Below are positions 21,486 to 43,795 of a DNA stretch of 64,000 nt, piece after piece; the stretch's first letter is position 1, and every line of letters begins with the position of its first letter. Source of the DNA: Struthio camelus (Eukaryota > Chordata > Aves > Struthioniformes > Struthionidae); assembly GCF_040807025.1 (NCBI RefSeq), contig NC_090942.1:75869987-75933986 (forward strand), read 5' to 3'. The notes beneath the pieces were generated by a model. The model was not told the origin of the DNA and made no database searches. It worked only from the letters and a program-made list of their open reading frames with translations. Made by a program: the position numbers and the translations under genes.

Positions 21486-24335
21486 ATGCAGCCAGGGAAG
21501 TGCATGCAGAACATGGCTATGGAGGATCCTCTTGCACCCTTCCTGAGAAACCTGCATGCTCAATTGCCTCTCAAACGCCTGTACACCAATGCACGCAGCA
21601 TGGGGAACAAGCAGGAAGAATTAGAGATCTGTGTGCAGTCACAGGGCCATGATCTCATTGCAGTTACAGAGACATGGTGGGATAGCTCGCATGACTGGAA
21701 TGCTGTCATGGAGGGCTATGTGCTTTTTAGGAAAGACAGGCCAGGAAGGCAAGGTGGTGGAGTTACCCTTTATGTGAGGGAGCAACTGGAATGTATGCAG
21801 CTCCGCCTAGGGGCGGATAAAGTGCCTGTTGAGTGCCTGAGAGCTTATGGGTAAGGATTAAAGGGCAGGCTAACATGGGCGACACTGTTGTGGGGGTTTA
21901 CTACAGGCCACCTGACCAGGAGGAAGTTGTCGGTGAGGCCTTCTACAGACAGCTGGAAGTAGCCTCACGATCACAGGCCCTGGTTCTCATGGGGGACTTC
22001 AACCACCCTGACATCTGCTAGAGGAACAACACAGCAAGGCACAAGCAATTCAGGAGGTTCCTGCAGAGCACTGAGGATAACTTTTGGACACAGGTGGTGG
22101 AGAAGCCAACGAGGAGAGGTGTGCTGCTGGACCTTGTACTAACAAACAACGAAGGTCTAGTTGGAGATGTGAAGGTTGGGGGCAGCCTTGGCTGCAGTGA
22201 CCATGAGATGGTGGAGTCCAGGATCCTCCAAGGAGGAAGCAGGACAATAAGCAGGATCGTGACCCCAGACTTCAGGAGAGCAAACTCTGGCCTCTAAGGG
22301 ACCTACTTGGGAGGAATCCCATGGGGTAAGGCCCTAGAAGGAAGGAGGGGTCCAGGAGAGCTGGTTAATATTCAAGCGTCACTTCCTCCAGGCTCAAGAT
22401 CGGTGCATCCCTATGAGTAAGAAGTTCAGCAAAGCAGGCAGGAGACCTGCATGGATGAGCAAGGAACTCCTGGCAAAACTCCAACAGAAGAAGGAAGTAC
22501 ACAGAATGTGGAAAAGGGGACAGGCCTCTTGGGAGGAATACAGGGAGGTTGTCAGAGCATGCAGAGATGGGATAAGGAAGGCCAAGGCCCGTTTGGAATT
22601 AAATCTGGCAAGGGATGTCAAGGACAACAAGAAGGGCTTCTTCAAATACATCAGTAGCAAAAGGAAGACTAGGGAAAAATGTGGGCCCGCTGCTGAATGG
22701 GGTGGGTGCCCTGGTGACAAAGGATACAGAGAAGGCAGAGTTACTGAATGCCGCCTTTGCTTCAGTCTTTACTGCTGAGGCCAGCCCTCAGACCCTGGGG
22801 ACAAGAGAGGAAGTCTGGAGAAAGGAAGACTTTCCCTTGGTCAAGGAGGATGAGGTTAGAGATCATTTAGGCCCACAGATCCATGGGCCCCAATGGGATG
22901 CACCCACGAGTGCTGAGCGAGCTGGCGGATGTCATTGCTAGGCCACTCTCCATCATCTTGGAAAGGTCACGGAGAACAGGAGAAGTGCCTGAGGACTTGA
23001 AGGAAGCCAGTGTCACCCCAGACTTCAAAAAGGGGTGAGAAGGAGAGAACTACAGACCAGTTAGCCTCACCTCAGTCCCTGGAAAGGTGATGGAACAGCT
23101 CATCCTGGATGTCATCTCTAGGCATGTGCGGGAAAAGAAAGGTGATCAGGCATAGTCAGCACGGATTCACCAGGGGGAAATCATCCTTGACCAACCTGAT
23201 AGCTTTCTAGGATGGAATGACTGGCTGGGTAGATGAGGAGAGAGCAGTGGATGTTGTCTACCTGGACTTTAGCAAGGCTTTGGACACTGTCTCCCATCAC
23301 ATCCTCCTAGGTAAGCTCAGGAAGCGTGGGCTAGATGAGTGGACAGTGAGGTGGATTGAGAACTGGCTGGATGGCAGAGCTCGGAGGGTTGTGGTCAGTG
23401 GCACAGAGTCTAGTTGGAGGCCTGTAGCTAGCAGTGTCCCCCAGGGGTCAGTCCTGGGTCCAGTCTTGTTCAAAGTATTCATCAGTGACCTGGAGGAAGG
23501 GATAGGGTGCACCCTCAGCAGTTTTGCTGATGACACTACACTGAGAGGAGTGGCTGACACAGCAGAAGGCTGTGCTGCCATCCAGAGGGACCTGGAGAGG
23601 TGGGCAGAGAGGAACCTCATGAAGTTCAACAAAGGTGAGTGCAGGGTCCTGCATCTGGGCAGGAATAACCCCATGCACCAGGACAGGCTGGGGGCTGACC
23701 TGCTGGAAAGCAGCTCTGCCGAGAAGGACTTGGGAGTGCTGGTGGACAGCAAGGTGACCATGAGCCAGCAGTGTGCCCTTGTGGCCAAGAAGGCCAATGG
23801 TCTCCTGGGGTGCATGAGGCAGAGTGTTGCCAGCAGGTCGAGGGAGGTGATCCTCCCCCTCTACTCAGCCCTGGTGAGGCCTCATCTGGCGTGCTGTGTC
23901 CAGTGCTGGGCTCCCCAGTGCAAGAGACATATGGTACTACTGGAGAGAGACCAGCTATGGAGGGCTACAAAGATGATTAGAGGGCTGGAGCACCTCTCCT
24001 ATGAGGAAAGGCTGAGAGAGCTGGGCCTGTTGAGCCTGGAGAAGAGAAGACTGAGAGGAGATCTGATCAATGTGTACAAGTATCTGAAGGGAGGGTGTCA
24101 AGAGGATGGGGCCAGGCTCTTCTCCGTGGTGCCCAGTGACAGGACAAGAGGCAATGGGCACACACTGTGCACACAGGAAGTTCCGTCTGAACATGAGGGA
24201 AAACTTCTTTCCTGTGAGGGTGACAGAGCACTGGAACAGGTTGCCCAGAGAGGTTGTGGAGTCTCCTTCTCTGGAGATATTCAAAAGCTGTCTGGACGTT
24301 CTCCTGTGCAGTGTGCTCTAGATGACTGTGCTTGA
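21486..24335 (+). pseudogene. CR1 ORF2, endonuclease plus reverse transcriptase, broken
   Basis: The endonuclease part is seen as LYTNARSMGNKQEEL (about 21582), VTETWWD (about 21661), VYYRPPDQ (about 21894) and LMGDFNHPDIC (about 21986), ending at a stop at 22019-22021 where related copies continue. The RT part has [14 protein letters not shown] (about 23259), [13 protein letters not shown] (about 23434) and FADDT (about 23523), the catalytic palm motif. Frames change near 21840, between 22295 and 22413, near 22665 and before 23217. The last segment, 23217-24335, is open for 372 codons. Inactive as a whole. Confidence 0.88.
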
Positions 24336-24399
24336 GCAGGGGTGTTGGACTACAGGATCTCCAGAGGTCCCTTCCAACCTCAACTGTTCTGTGATTCTG

Positions 24400-24955
24400 T
24401 AACTTCCTGAGCAATTTACCCTGACTATGGCTGATGAAGCCTGGTTCAGCCGATGCCATCCTACTCTTATGCAGTTCTGGGCTTCTTTTTGCCTTATTTT
24501 CAGATGAGTTTTTAAGATTAGATGATTAATGCTTGTTGGTAATAGTAGTATCATGCTCTGCTCTTGGGTCTGAGCTACACATCAATATTTCAGAAACAAA
24601 CCCCTATGTGCAATAAGAATAAAAACGCACTTGGGAATCAACAAGTTATAGAATTCTCCCATATAAGAAATAGGAGGAAGAATGGGAGGTTCAGAACTAA
24701 AGGAAACAGTGCTCCACATAAAAGGTGACAGGCCCATACAACATATTGCCAAGGGCTGTTTTAAGTGTGTTGAGGGTTAGTAAATTTCTGTAATTCATGT
24801 CCAGCTCAGGAAATCCCTGAGCTGCTAATATTTGGAGGCTGCAGGAGAACTGGGAAGAGAAACCAAATACAATAAGGTACATTTATAACTACTCAGGCAT
24901 CTGCCAGCTCCCCGCCCCTCATAATTAGAGATATAATAATAGATATCTAACATAA
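24400..24955. other. Intergenic
   Basis: No gene or repeat recognised between the young CR1 end and an older CR1 relic. Confidence 0.55.
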
Positions 24956-24959
24956 ACTA

Positions 24960-25450
24960 GGGGGAGTTTCTTCAGTCATCCTTCTTCCAAACTGAAGGAA
25001 GCTATTTCTCATATAGAAGTTGATTCCTTCCTTTGATCATCTGTTTTATTCTTCCAAGAACCTTTCGAGTTCTACTTTAACTCTCTTTTTGACATGTAAG
25101 GATCAAAACACACAGTATTCAAGATATGGGCAAACCACTCATTTATATGGTGGAATAATGATTGTTCTCCTGTTTATTCTGTATCCTTTTCCTAACCATT
25201 TCTAAAACTCAATCTGCTCTTTTGACTGCTATTATGTACTTCACATAATAGCAGTCTTCACAAATTATATCTTCACAAATGATAATCCCTCAGTAGAAAC
25301 AGGTGCTTTTATATGTGATATTATCATAATTTTCATATTATGTACTTCTCATTTTTTTTCAGTTCTACCAGCCCTGCTCTTTACTAACTTGAATTTTCAA
25401 TTTGGTATCTTTGCCTCCTCACTGCTCATCCCTCTTAACATGCTGTTTAT
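24960..25450 (-). mobile_element. Ancient CR1/L3-type LINE relic
   Basis: Reads on the - strand as a strongly decayed CR1-clade 3' region. On the + strand, phrases such as CACAGTATTCAAGATATGGG, ATTTATATGGTGGAATAATGA and CTTTTGACTGCTATTATG follow the order of the conserved part of CR1/L3 elements (the 'acts as additional evidence' segment of ORF2 seen in reverse). Boundaries are approximate. Confidence 0.5.
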
Positions 25451-28400
25451 AAACAGGCAATGGCAACCTTTCTGGTGGGAATGGTCTTGATGCTATAGAC
25501 AGCTATAAAACCAAATAATATACTACCAAATAATAGATTTGTTTCCTTCAAAGTTTCTAGCAATGAGAAAGCTCTATTAAGCCAGAACCACATACATAAA
25601 CATATCTAGGATCAGGAACAGATAAAACAAAATGTGTACCACAGCAAGAAAGAGAAACAAACGCACAGTCAAAACATTTTTCAGACAAATGGATCAATAA
25701 GTTTTTCTAGCTAATTTATGCAACAGGTCCAGGCACAATAGAGTGGTTTTGTTCCACTGGACCTACCTCACTGCTCTTAACATTGCCATTTAGGATAATT
25801 AGTCCTGCTGCGTGTAGTGCACTGTAACTAGACTCATTTGGAGTATTTTTTTGAAACAGGAAAATTGAAAACAATTAAAAGTCCCCCTTTCCCCCCTGGG
25901 TACTGGAAACGCAAGTTAACCAATGTGTGCTCAAGGTTTAAAAGTATTAAGAACTTGAAATCACTAAGTACTGTAAAATCTCTCTGAATTCAAAAGGCCT
26001 TTGAGTCTTATGGTTCATACTGATTTGAATGAACTAAGGTCAAAACACGTTGGAACACCATACAGGAAACGGCACTGAACTTGAGAGAAACGTACTGAAT
26101 AGGACAAAGATCAGATAAAAACAAATTGGGCCAGAAGTAGGTGAAGGGCTAACTCATTTCCCCCTTTGGTGAGGTTTAGCAAACGTAAGAGTAATGTATT
26201 ACTACCCATCCTTCTCCCTGCTCCTGAACTCTCCTGGCAAAGAGCCATGTAATAACTAAAACTAGCAGAGTTCTTGAGGCCTACCCAAAATGAGAATTCT
26301 ACCCAAGAATGTCTTGTCAAACAATCCTCAACAGGTTCTGCTCCATTTACAAGACTATCCTACTGTAGAAATACTGGGCTGGCCTTGACAGCTCAGAAAA
26401 CAGAGATGAATCCTATCTTTCACAAACACAGATATAAATCACACAGCACTGAAGCAGCTATTTGAAAATACAAAACACATGCAAGTGCAGGAGAAGTTAC
26501 TTAACAAGGCATAACCACGCATAAACTGAAGAGTTGTCTCCAAGAGCAGATCAAGACGAAGATTTTTGGTAACTGATCGATGTGTATGTGATTAATTTGC
26601 ACATTAAGTTTGCCGACCTTCATTGGGTATATTCCACTCACGAGGCACATAACCTTGGAAGGGTACAATTTATAGTGTGCGAACTCTTTATAATTTACCC
26701 CATAACCATTCTATGCTAAAAAGACTACAGAAACTGTTTATTTCAAATTCCAGTTAATCGGCTATATTTCTTTTATATATACACTTTAACATAAATTACG
26801 TAGTTTCTTACCTTTTCTATTTCACCAAATTGTGATAAAACTCATATTTTTTTTGCAATGTTTTCATAACAAATAGGCTACTAAAATGTTTTAAATAAAT
26901 ACTAGATAATTAAATTAAAAAACAAATGCTCACATTTTTCCTTATTTTAATTTAAGTCTTATAACCCTGCAAGATTATTCTAAAATTAGCTCCCTAATGA
27001 AAATGACCATTGAAATATAAGCCTGAGTACACCACACACCTCTATTGAAAGACAAGCATGGTGCCAGGATATTATGAAGCCGTCATTAGCAAAAAATATT
27101 ACATTTTTGAAAGTGGCCCAGGATTTCTCCTTTAAGGTGACTGACTATCTTTGCAACCCCTAAATCCTCCGTATGATTGAATATCATCTTCTGTGTAGTC
27201 AAGAGAAAAAACTGAGACATCCCTTGTTCTACTCTAACTTACAGTTAGGCTTTCCCTTGCAGTGTGGGTGACATAAATCTGAATGCTTTAGGCAGAGGAC
27301 CCTGCGTTTCCCACATCCCATGCGGGTACTGGAAATATGAGCTTGTTAAGCATTTGTCAGATCAGAGCCTAAATTAAAACATTCAAACAGGGTTTATTTT
27401 GTAAATTATCTCTAGAAGTCTTTCATTCTTCATTTCTTGCTGCTGCATACTTCTGGTACGTCCAATATAAGATGTTTATACCAGGTTTTTCTAAACAAGA
27501 ATTTGTCGAAGTGAGAACACTTATGCACCAACTACCATTTTTTTCTGCCTATTCCAAACAGTCACAGAAAAGTGTTTCTGCATTTATTTTTTGAGATACG
27601 CAGAGATTTTGGGCAAGGACTTTACTGTATATGTAGTAAATATAGCAAAGTTACTGAAACATTTTTAAAGAGTTCTTAATTCAGACAGAAAGTTGCAAAC
27701 AAACAGTACTGCCAACTCATATTTCTACTATAATAATTGTACTTAATTCATATTTTTGCCTTCTCTACAAGAGGAATGGGAACAAAGTTCAGCACGGTGG
27801 CCTTGTTTAAAGCTATCTATTCACAAGAAATTGCTTTTCAAACCAAAGTCAAAAAGTTAATTGACCATGACGAAGCAAAATAAAAATGTGACTAATTTTA
27901 AATGACATCATATCAACAATGATTTGTTGATCCAGTCTGAACTTCTGCAGCTTTATCACATTAGTCTATACAAGAAAATGGTTTAGCTACCTATGCCAAA
28001 GTTCAGAGTGTTATCCAAAACATGTCTCTCCTGTTTTTAAAGTCCATGGAACTTACTTATCCAGCGCAGAACCCTAAACCTCACCAAAAGGAAGTACTTA
28101 CATGATAACCTGAAGCTGATTACTGCAGCAAACTATTCACCTGCTAATCTTAGCAGAGGCTGATAGGTAGTAAAAGAATTTCACTTATAAATTGCATAGT
28201 AATGGGAAGTAAACACAAAGTTAATCAATCAATAGAGAGCGGTAGATCAGGAGATACCGTATTCAGAGTGTCTATTTAGCAGAGAAACATAAAATAAAAT
28301 GATAAACCATTATTACTCATCTCAGTAGTAACTGCCTGTGTGCAACTTATTATTTTTTATTTTTTAGCATAACCCAAGACTTAGCTTGGCTCACTGATAA

Positions 28401-29280
28401 TCAGGATTGAAAAAGAGATCCGTAATTTTAGTGTTGATTATTCAAATGTTTACAGATCACTGCATACATTAAATCAAAACAGGATAAAAATTGTATTCTA
28501 AATAAATACACATACATACACACCAGTTTTAAATTAACATGCTAAAAATAGTCTGAATGTATGCTGGATATAAACCCACAAACTTCAACTATGAATTTTA
28601 TACAGCAATTACTTCTTCATGCAATAACAATCTTTTCTGTCATTAATGATCATAATAAAACCTTCACAGAAAGAAATAGTTTCTGCAATAGATAGATCTC
28701 CAAGTTTACAGGAAATTTAGCTTCAAATTCATTAAAGCATTTGGGTAAGCTAATTTACACTGAGTTTCACTTAAGTTCTTAAAGAGATTCAAAGTTAAGA
28801 GGCACGAGTCCAAACACCATTTAATTATTAATGAGCTTAAAACTGAGCACATGCTTAAATGCTTTTCTTAACTAATATTGACTGTTTTTACAGTATCTGA
28901 ACTTGCTATTAAAAATATAGGGAAAGGTTTGATACTTATTTTACACCTGACTTCTCCAGCATATGCTAGAACTCTTGCTTATTGGATATGCATCTCATAA
29001 AAAGCAAGCACACAGTTACAGTGCCATATTAAGATTTGATAGAGGGAGTCTAAATGAAAGAAGCACAACTGAGAGAACAAAATTGCCAAAAATCTGAATC
29101 ATAAATCCTCAAATCATAAAAAAAAATCATTGCTGAAACTATTCAATTATGACATAAGGACACATCATTCCTGTAGAACAGGTACAACGATTAAAAGAAC
29201 ATTTACAGGACACTACCTTTTGTAGAATTCCTTCCATTGCATTTAAATGACTTTTAAAATAATCATGAATATAAATATAC
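25451..29280. other. Intergenic, very AT-rich, downstream of CMAS
   Basis: No gene or clear repeat. It lies beyond the CMAS 3' end (CMAS is transcribed leftward), so the right part may be CMAS 3' UTR if distal poly(A) sites are used. TTTATT (AATAAA on the - strand) occurs around 28351-28362 and further left. Confidence 0.55.
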
Positions 29281-29286
29281 TCAGCA

Positions 29287-29292
29287 TTTAAT
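29287..29292 (-). terminator. Candidate poly(A) signal of CMAS
   Basis: ATTAAA on the - strand, about 140 bases after the CMAS stop. It is a common variant hexamer. An AATAAA further left (about 28351-28362) is the alternative. Confidence 0.35.
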
Positions 29293-29432
29293 GAAAGTGG
29301 GACCTTAAACTAGAGGGAAATATCTTTTCAATTCTACTTAAGCGTCAAATCTGAAAGGCAAGCTATCCTTTGGGATACAGACATATTCAGAAGGGAACAG
29401 GAGAAGGAGGATAGCAAGAGAGAACAAGTGTG

Positions 29433-40023
<10,591 letters not shown>

Positions 40024-40088
40024 CTAACTGCTACCTCCTGCTACCTACGCCCTTAGGCGCGGTGCTGGCTGCCACGGGGCGGGCTGGG

Positions 40089-40111
40089 GCATGCTGGGAA
40101 ATGTAGTCCGC
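40089..40111 (-). promoter_or_regulatory. ZNF143 (SBS)-type site, copy 1
   Basis: On the CMAS strand it reads ACTACATTTCCCAGCATGC, matching the ZNF143/Staf binding consensus. It is about 105-127 bases upstream of the CMAS ATG and identical over at least 23 bases to the second copy. Confidence 0.75.
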
Positions 40112-40139
40112 TGGGGCTGGGCCCCGGTCGGCTTTGGGG

Positions 40140-40162
40140 GCATGCTGGGAAATGTAGTCCGC
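40140..40162 (-). promoter_or_regulatory. ZNF143 (SBS)-type site, copy 2
   Basis: The second copy of the ACTACATTTCCCAGCATGC site, 51 bases from the first and in the same orientation. Similarity extends into the flanking G-rich sequence, so it probably arose by a local tandem duplication. Confidence 0.75.
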
Positions 40163-40330
40163 TGGGGGGGGGGGCGTGCAGCGGCGCGGCGGCGCATGCG
40201 TGGAGGAGGGGGAGGGGCGCGCGCAGCGGGAAGCCGTTGGGTGAGGGAGCGGCGGGGCGGGCAAGCCGTGAGGAGAGGGGCCGGAGCTCGGTGCTGGGGG
40301 GAAGGGGGACGTGAGGACATGAGTCGTCTT

Positions 40331-42521
40331 TCTTTCCGCCTGGGAAGAGATGGCCGCTGTTTGGGGTGGGGTAGCCCACAGGGCTCTGTCCTGCCTGTGG
40401 GATGGGGCCACCGCAGGTTTCCTCGGATGGCACTCCCAAGGTGCCAGGGAGAGTGCTTTGTGCTATGAAGACCGAGCTGGGTCACACGAGGCTCTGTTAC
40501 TAACAGAGTTTGTGCGCTTGAAATAATTAGTCACAGGCGTAGCTGCGTCTCATGTGGTAGCACGTCCAAGGTGGCTTTAGGCTCATGCGCTGCGGTACTG
40601 TACAGCCTGTAGCCCTTGCAAGCAGGGAGCTGAGCAAGCACTGCAGCGTTATGTCTGGAAAGCTGCATAAACCGGATTCTGCTGTTTTCCTTCAGCTGCC
40701 AGTATAAATCCCTATCCTTAACTGGTTTGTCGCCTGTCATGTCTTTCCATGTGACGAGTCCCGGCAGAGGGCAGAGTAGTCACACCCGAGCCCTTTTACA
40801 CGTGAGGAGGAGTTTTCTTCATCGCTTCTATTTTGTGTCTGCTGAAAGCGTATGAAAATGTGAAAACATCCTATCTTAAGTCCTATGAACTAGCTCATGA
40901 AAGACTGGATGGCTAAAACACAGTAATAAACTACCGATGTAAGGCTGTGCGGGACTGTGTTTTTTAATACGCTTTGGGAAATAGGAATTAGAGGCAGGTG
41001 AAATGTGTTGTCAGTCTTGGAGACTCACATTCTCGATCCATAATGGAAATGTATCACACCCAGTTCAGCGCAGTTGTCTTCAGATTGTTGTAGATGTGTT
41101 GCAGACTGGAAGAGTCTCATCTACCAAGGCCAAAATAAATGCTTTCCAGTTCTACTCAGCTATAGTTGGACGCTTAAAAAATAATTACTGTGGATTTGGT
41201 CTGTTGTTTTTGAAGTACACATCTGTACAAAAGGATCACAGCAAAGAGAGCTCACTCTTCTCCCATGTGGGTCATGGCAGCCTGTTTCAGACCACTTTTC
41301 TAGGCGAGACTGAAACTAGCAACCTCAAGCTGCTAAGTTCCCTGTTTCCTATGGACCAGTTCCTATGCGCTTACTTTTGAAGTCTTTGAACTCTAGAGCT
41401 CCAGGCCTTTGGCCCATCTAAGTCCCTACCTGTTTATCACTACTCTTCTGTCAGAAGTTGCTGTTCCCACAAGAGAGAGAGTTCAACAAGGTATGTTCCT
41501 GAACCAGCCCTACTGCAGTGCCACCTCTCGTGGCCTTGCTTAGGACCACCAACTTTGCTGTTGCGACAGTCATCTCCAGGAGGGTCTAAAGCAAAGTGCT
41601 CTTTTAAAGCAAAGTGCACAATAGTGGTAACTTCTTCACCTGACACAACTGGTTTTACTGGAGCCTACCTATCAGTGCTTTCAGGCATAGATATAAGAAA
41701 AAGGAATATGTCAAATTCTAGCCTAACTTCTTAGCAAAGACAACAGTTACAAGGTGCAACACTTCTGTTGCAAACAAAGATCCTTTTTGTTCCAAAGAAA
41801 GATATAAGTACATTTGGGGTCAATTTTGCAGACTAACATTTATTTTAAATCATTTAAATTTTGGGCAAATCTCAGAGAAATTCCTTTAAAGAAACCATTG
41901 ACAGCATCTATATAGTGTGTTGTGAACATATTGTCATGTAATATGTATTCATTGGTTCCTCTATCAGATTTCTTACTGCAGTGTCTTTTCCATAAATTTT
42001 GAAACATGAGTTTTGCATTTTGGAAGGTATTATGATAAAAATTGCTCATGTTGTAAAGAGAATACACAAAGTTTTATCAGCCGAAGAATAAGAAAACATA
42101 TGCTATAGTAAATGTCTTTCTGGGTGACTGAGATAATTGTTACCATATTCAAAACACCTGCCTGCTAAGTAGCAATGGGTTAAAAACATCAAATTTCCAT
42201 ATTTTGTTTCATCACATTATGAAAATTGGATGCTTCATTGATGATGATAATAATAATAATAATAAAAGAATAGTATTTAAAACATATTTCATCTACATAA
42301 TTCAGTTCAGTATCTCAAAGTCTAAGGATGTCCTAAATGGGGAGCTCAGTCTGGATTCCACTTTCCTTTATACAGAAAAGAAATTACATTTGCAGATCTG
42401 GCAAACGTCATAGATTTTCTCGATGACGTTCATCTAGTAAGATTTTCTTTACAAGTCTGTACATATTTAAAAACCTGTTTGCATTCACTTTTCCCTTCAT
42501 ACCAGAATCATAACTTTTACT
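40331..42521. other. Intergenic upstream of CMAS
   Basis: No gene recognised. An ATA microsatellite lies at 42242-42264. A 125-codon frame on the + strand at 41003-41380 has no identity I can name. Confidence 0.55.
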
Positions 42522-43795
42522 CATAGAATCATAGGGCTGGAAGAGTCCTCAAGGCAGTATCTTAAATATCCATGTTCTCTTGACAGGCGCTTCTCTAACC
42601 CATTCTTAAACATTATCAGTAAAGTTGATCCCATAATCTCTCCAGCCAATCTAGAGTTTCATATGGTTGCTAAGCTTTTCCCAATCTTAACTGAATAAGT
42701 CCATTAATTCCTGTCTTATGCAGAATAGATGCAGAGAACAGATTGTTTCCCATCTCTCTCCAGCAGGTACTTGCATATTTCAAAATAAGAATTCTCTCTG
42801 CTCTCTGCTTATACTTTTCCTCTTTAGGAGAAACCCATTAGTTCAATCTTGCTTCTAGTTCAAGTCTTCTAGATTTCTGATCATCCTCATGATTCTCCTC
42901 TGGACTGCTTAAAATGTAGTGCTCAACATTAAACATAATACTGCAAGTGAGTAAACCAGAAGGATTACTATTTCATATATCTTGAAGGCTGTATGCCTAT
43001 TTATATATCTCTGTATACTTCTCCTTTTTTTTGCACATTGTTGATTTAATTCAGCCAGTGGTTCACTCTAATCTAAGATTTGTTTCTGCAAGAGCTATTG
43101 CCTGGCAAGATACTTCCAACCTGTATCTTTGCAGTTGACTGCAGTATTTTGCATTTATTCCTACCCATCCTGGCCCCACCTTATAATGTTTTCATGTGAA
43201 CCATGCTACTCTAGTTCATTTATGTGAGAGTCATATGAGACATTGTCAAAAGTTTAATTACTTCAGATATATGAAATGTACTCCATCCTTCTCTAACCAC
43301 AGGCCTGTTTTTGTAGAATGAAATTATTCTGACTTGACTTGTCCTGGATAAGTTACTGTTGACTGCTCTTAACTGCCTTGATTTCTTTTAGGTGCTTACC
43401 AAAACTTGTTGATTATTTATTCCATCATTTTTTCCAGACTTAATGGTTAAAATGATGGTCCAAATGCATCTATATCAACAGTTTAGCTCAGATCAAGAGT
43501 GTACTTCTGAACTGAGTCTCAAAGTGCATAAGCTGCTAACGGTCACTTAGTTCACAGAACCACATTAGTGTTAATCTGAACTAAACTGCGCAAAGGCCAT
43601 TTAGCGTGGACTTTGGGTACTCAGAAATAACTTGGCTCTACAAAGCTGCCGTTATTGTGTCAGACTACCTGTTAAAGTAGATGTAGCGGATAGTTCCCAG
43701 GCTCTTCCTTTCTCCCCATTTTTAAAGTAGGCAGCATTTTTGTCCTTTCTAGTTCAATAACTCTGGTTCTGAGATTTTGTCAGCCAGTTATTTCT
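42522..43795 (-). mobile_element. Ancient CR1/L3-type LINE relic, about 1.3 kb
   Basis: On the + strand it opens with CATAGAATCATAGGGCTGGA, the reverse complement of a CR1 3' end. It then shows decayed but ordered CR1 landmarks: CTGATCATCCTCATGATTCT with CTCTGGACTGC (about 42880), AATACTGCAAGTGAG (about 42938), GATTTCTTTTAGGTGCTTAC (about 43380) and CTCCCCATTTTTAAAGTAGG (about 43711). It is much older than the copies at 15.4 and 20-24 kb. Ends are approximate. Confidence 0.65.

Larger units (their letters stand above)
20040..24399 (+). mobile_element. CR1 non-LTR retrotransposon, nearly full length, inactive
   Basis: A CR1 LINE of about 4.3 kb in sense orientation. It has a GC-richer 5' leader (about 20040-20430), an ORF1 region with SGNH-esterase motifs, an ORF2 with endonuclease and reverse transcriptase motifs, and the 3' terminus GTTCTGTGATTCTG at 24386-24399. 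The 5' boundary is uncertain by a few hundred bases. Several stops and frame breaks in both ORFs make it non-autonomous. The high identity of its 3' end to the copy at 15404 suggests a comparatively recent subfamily. No obvious target-site duplication is seen, as usual for CR1. Confidence 0.9.

Noticed and set aside
40031-40485. Several 120-146 codon frames on both strands in the CMAS CpG island
   Set aside because: They overlap one another in all frames, are Pro/Arg/Gly-rich as expected from GC-rich DNA with few stops, and cover promoter motifs.
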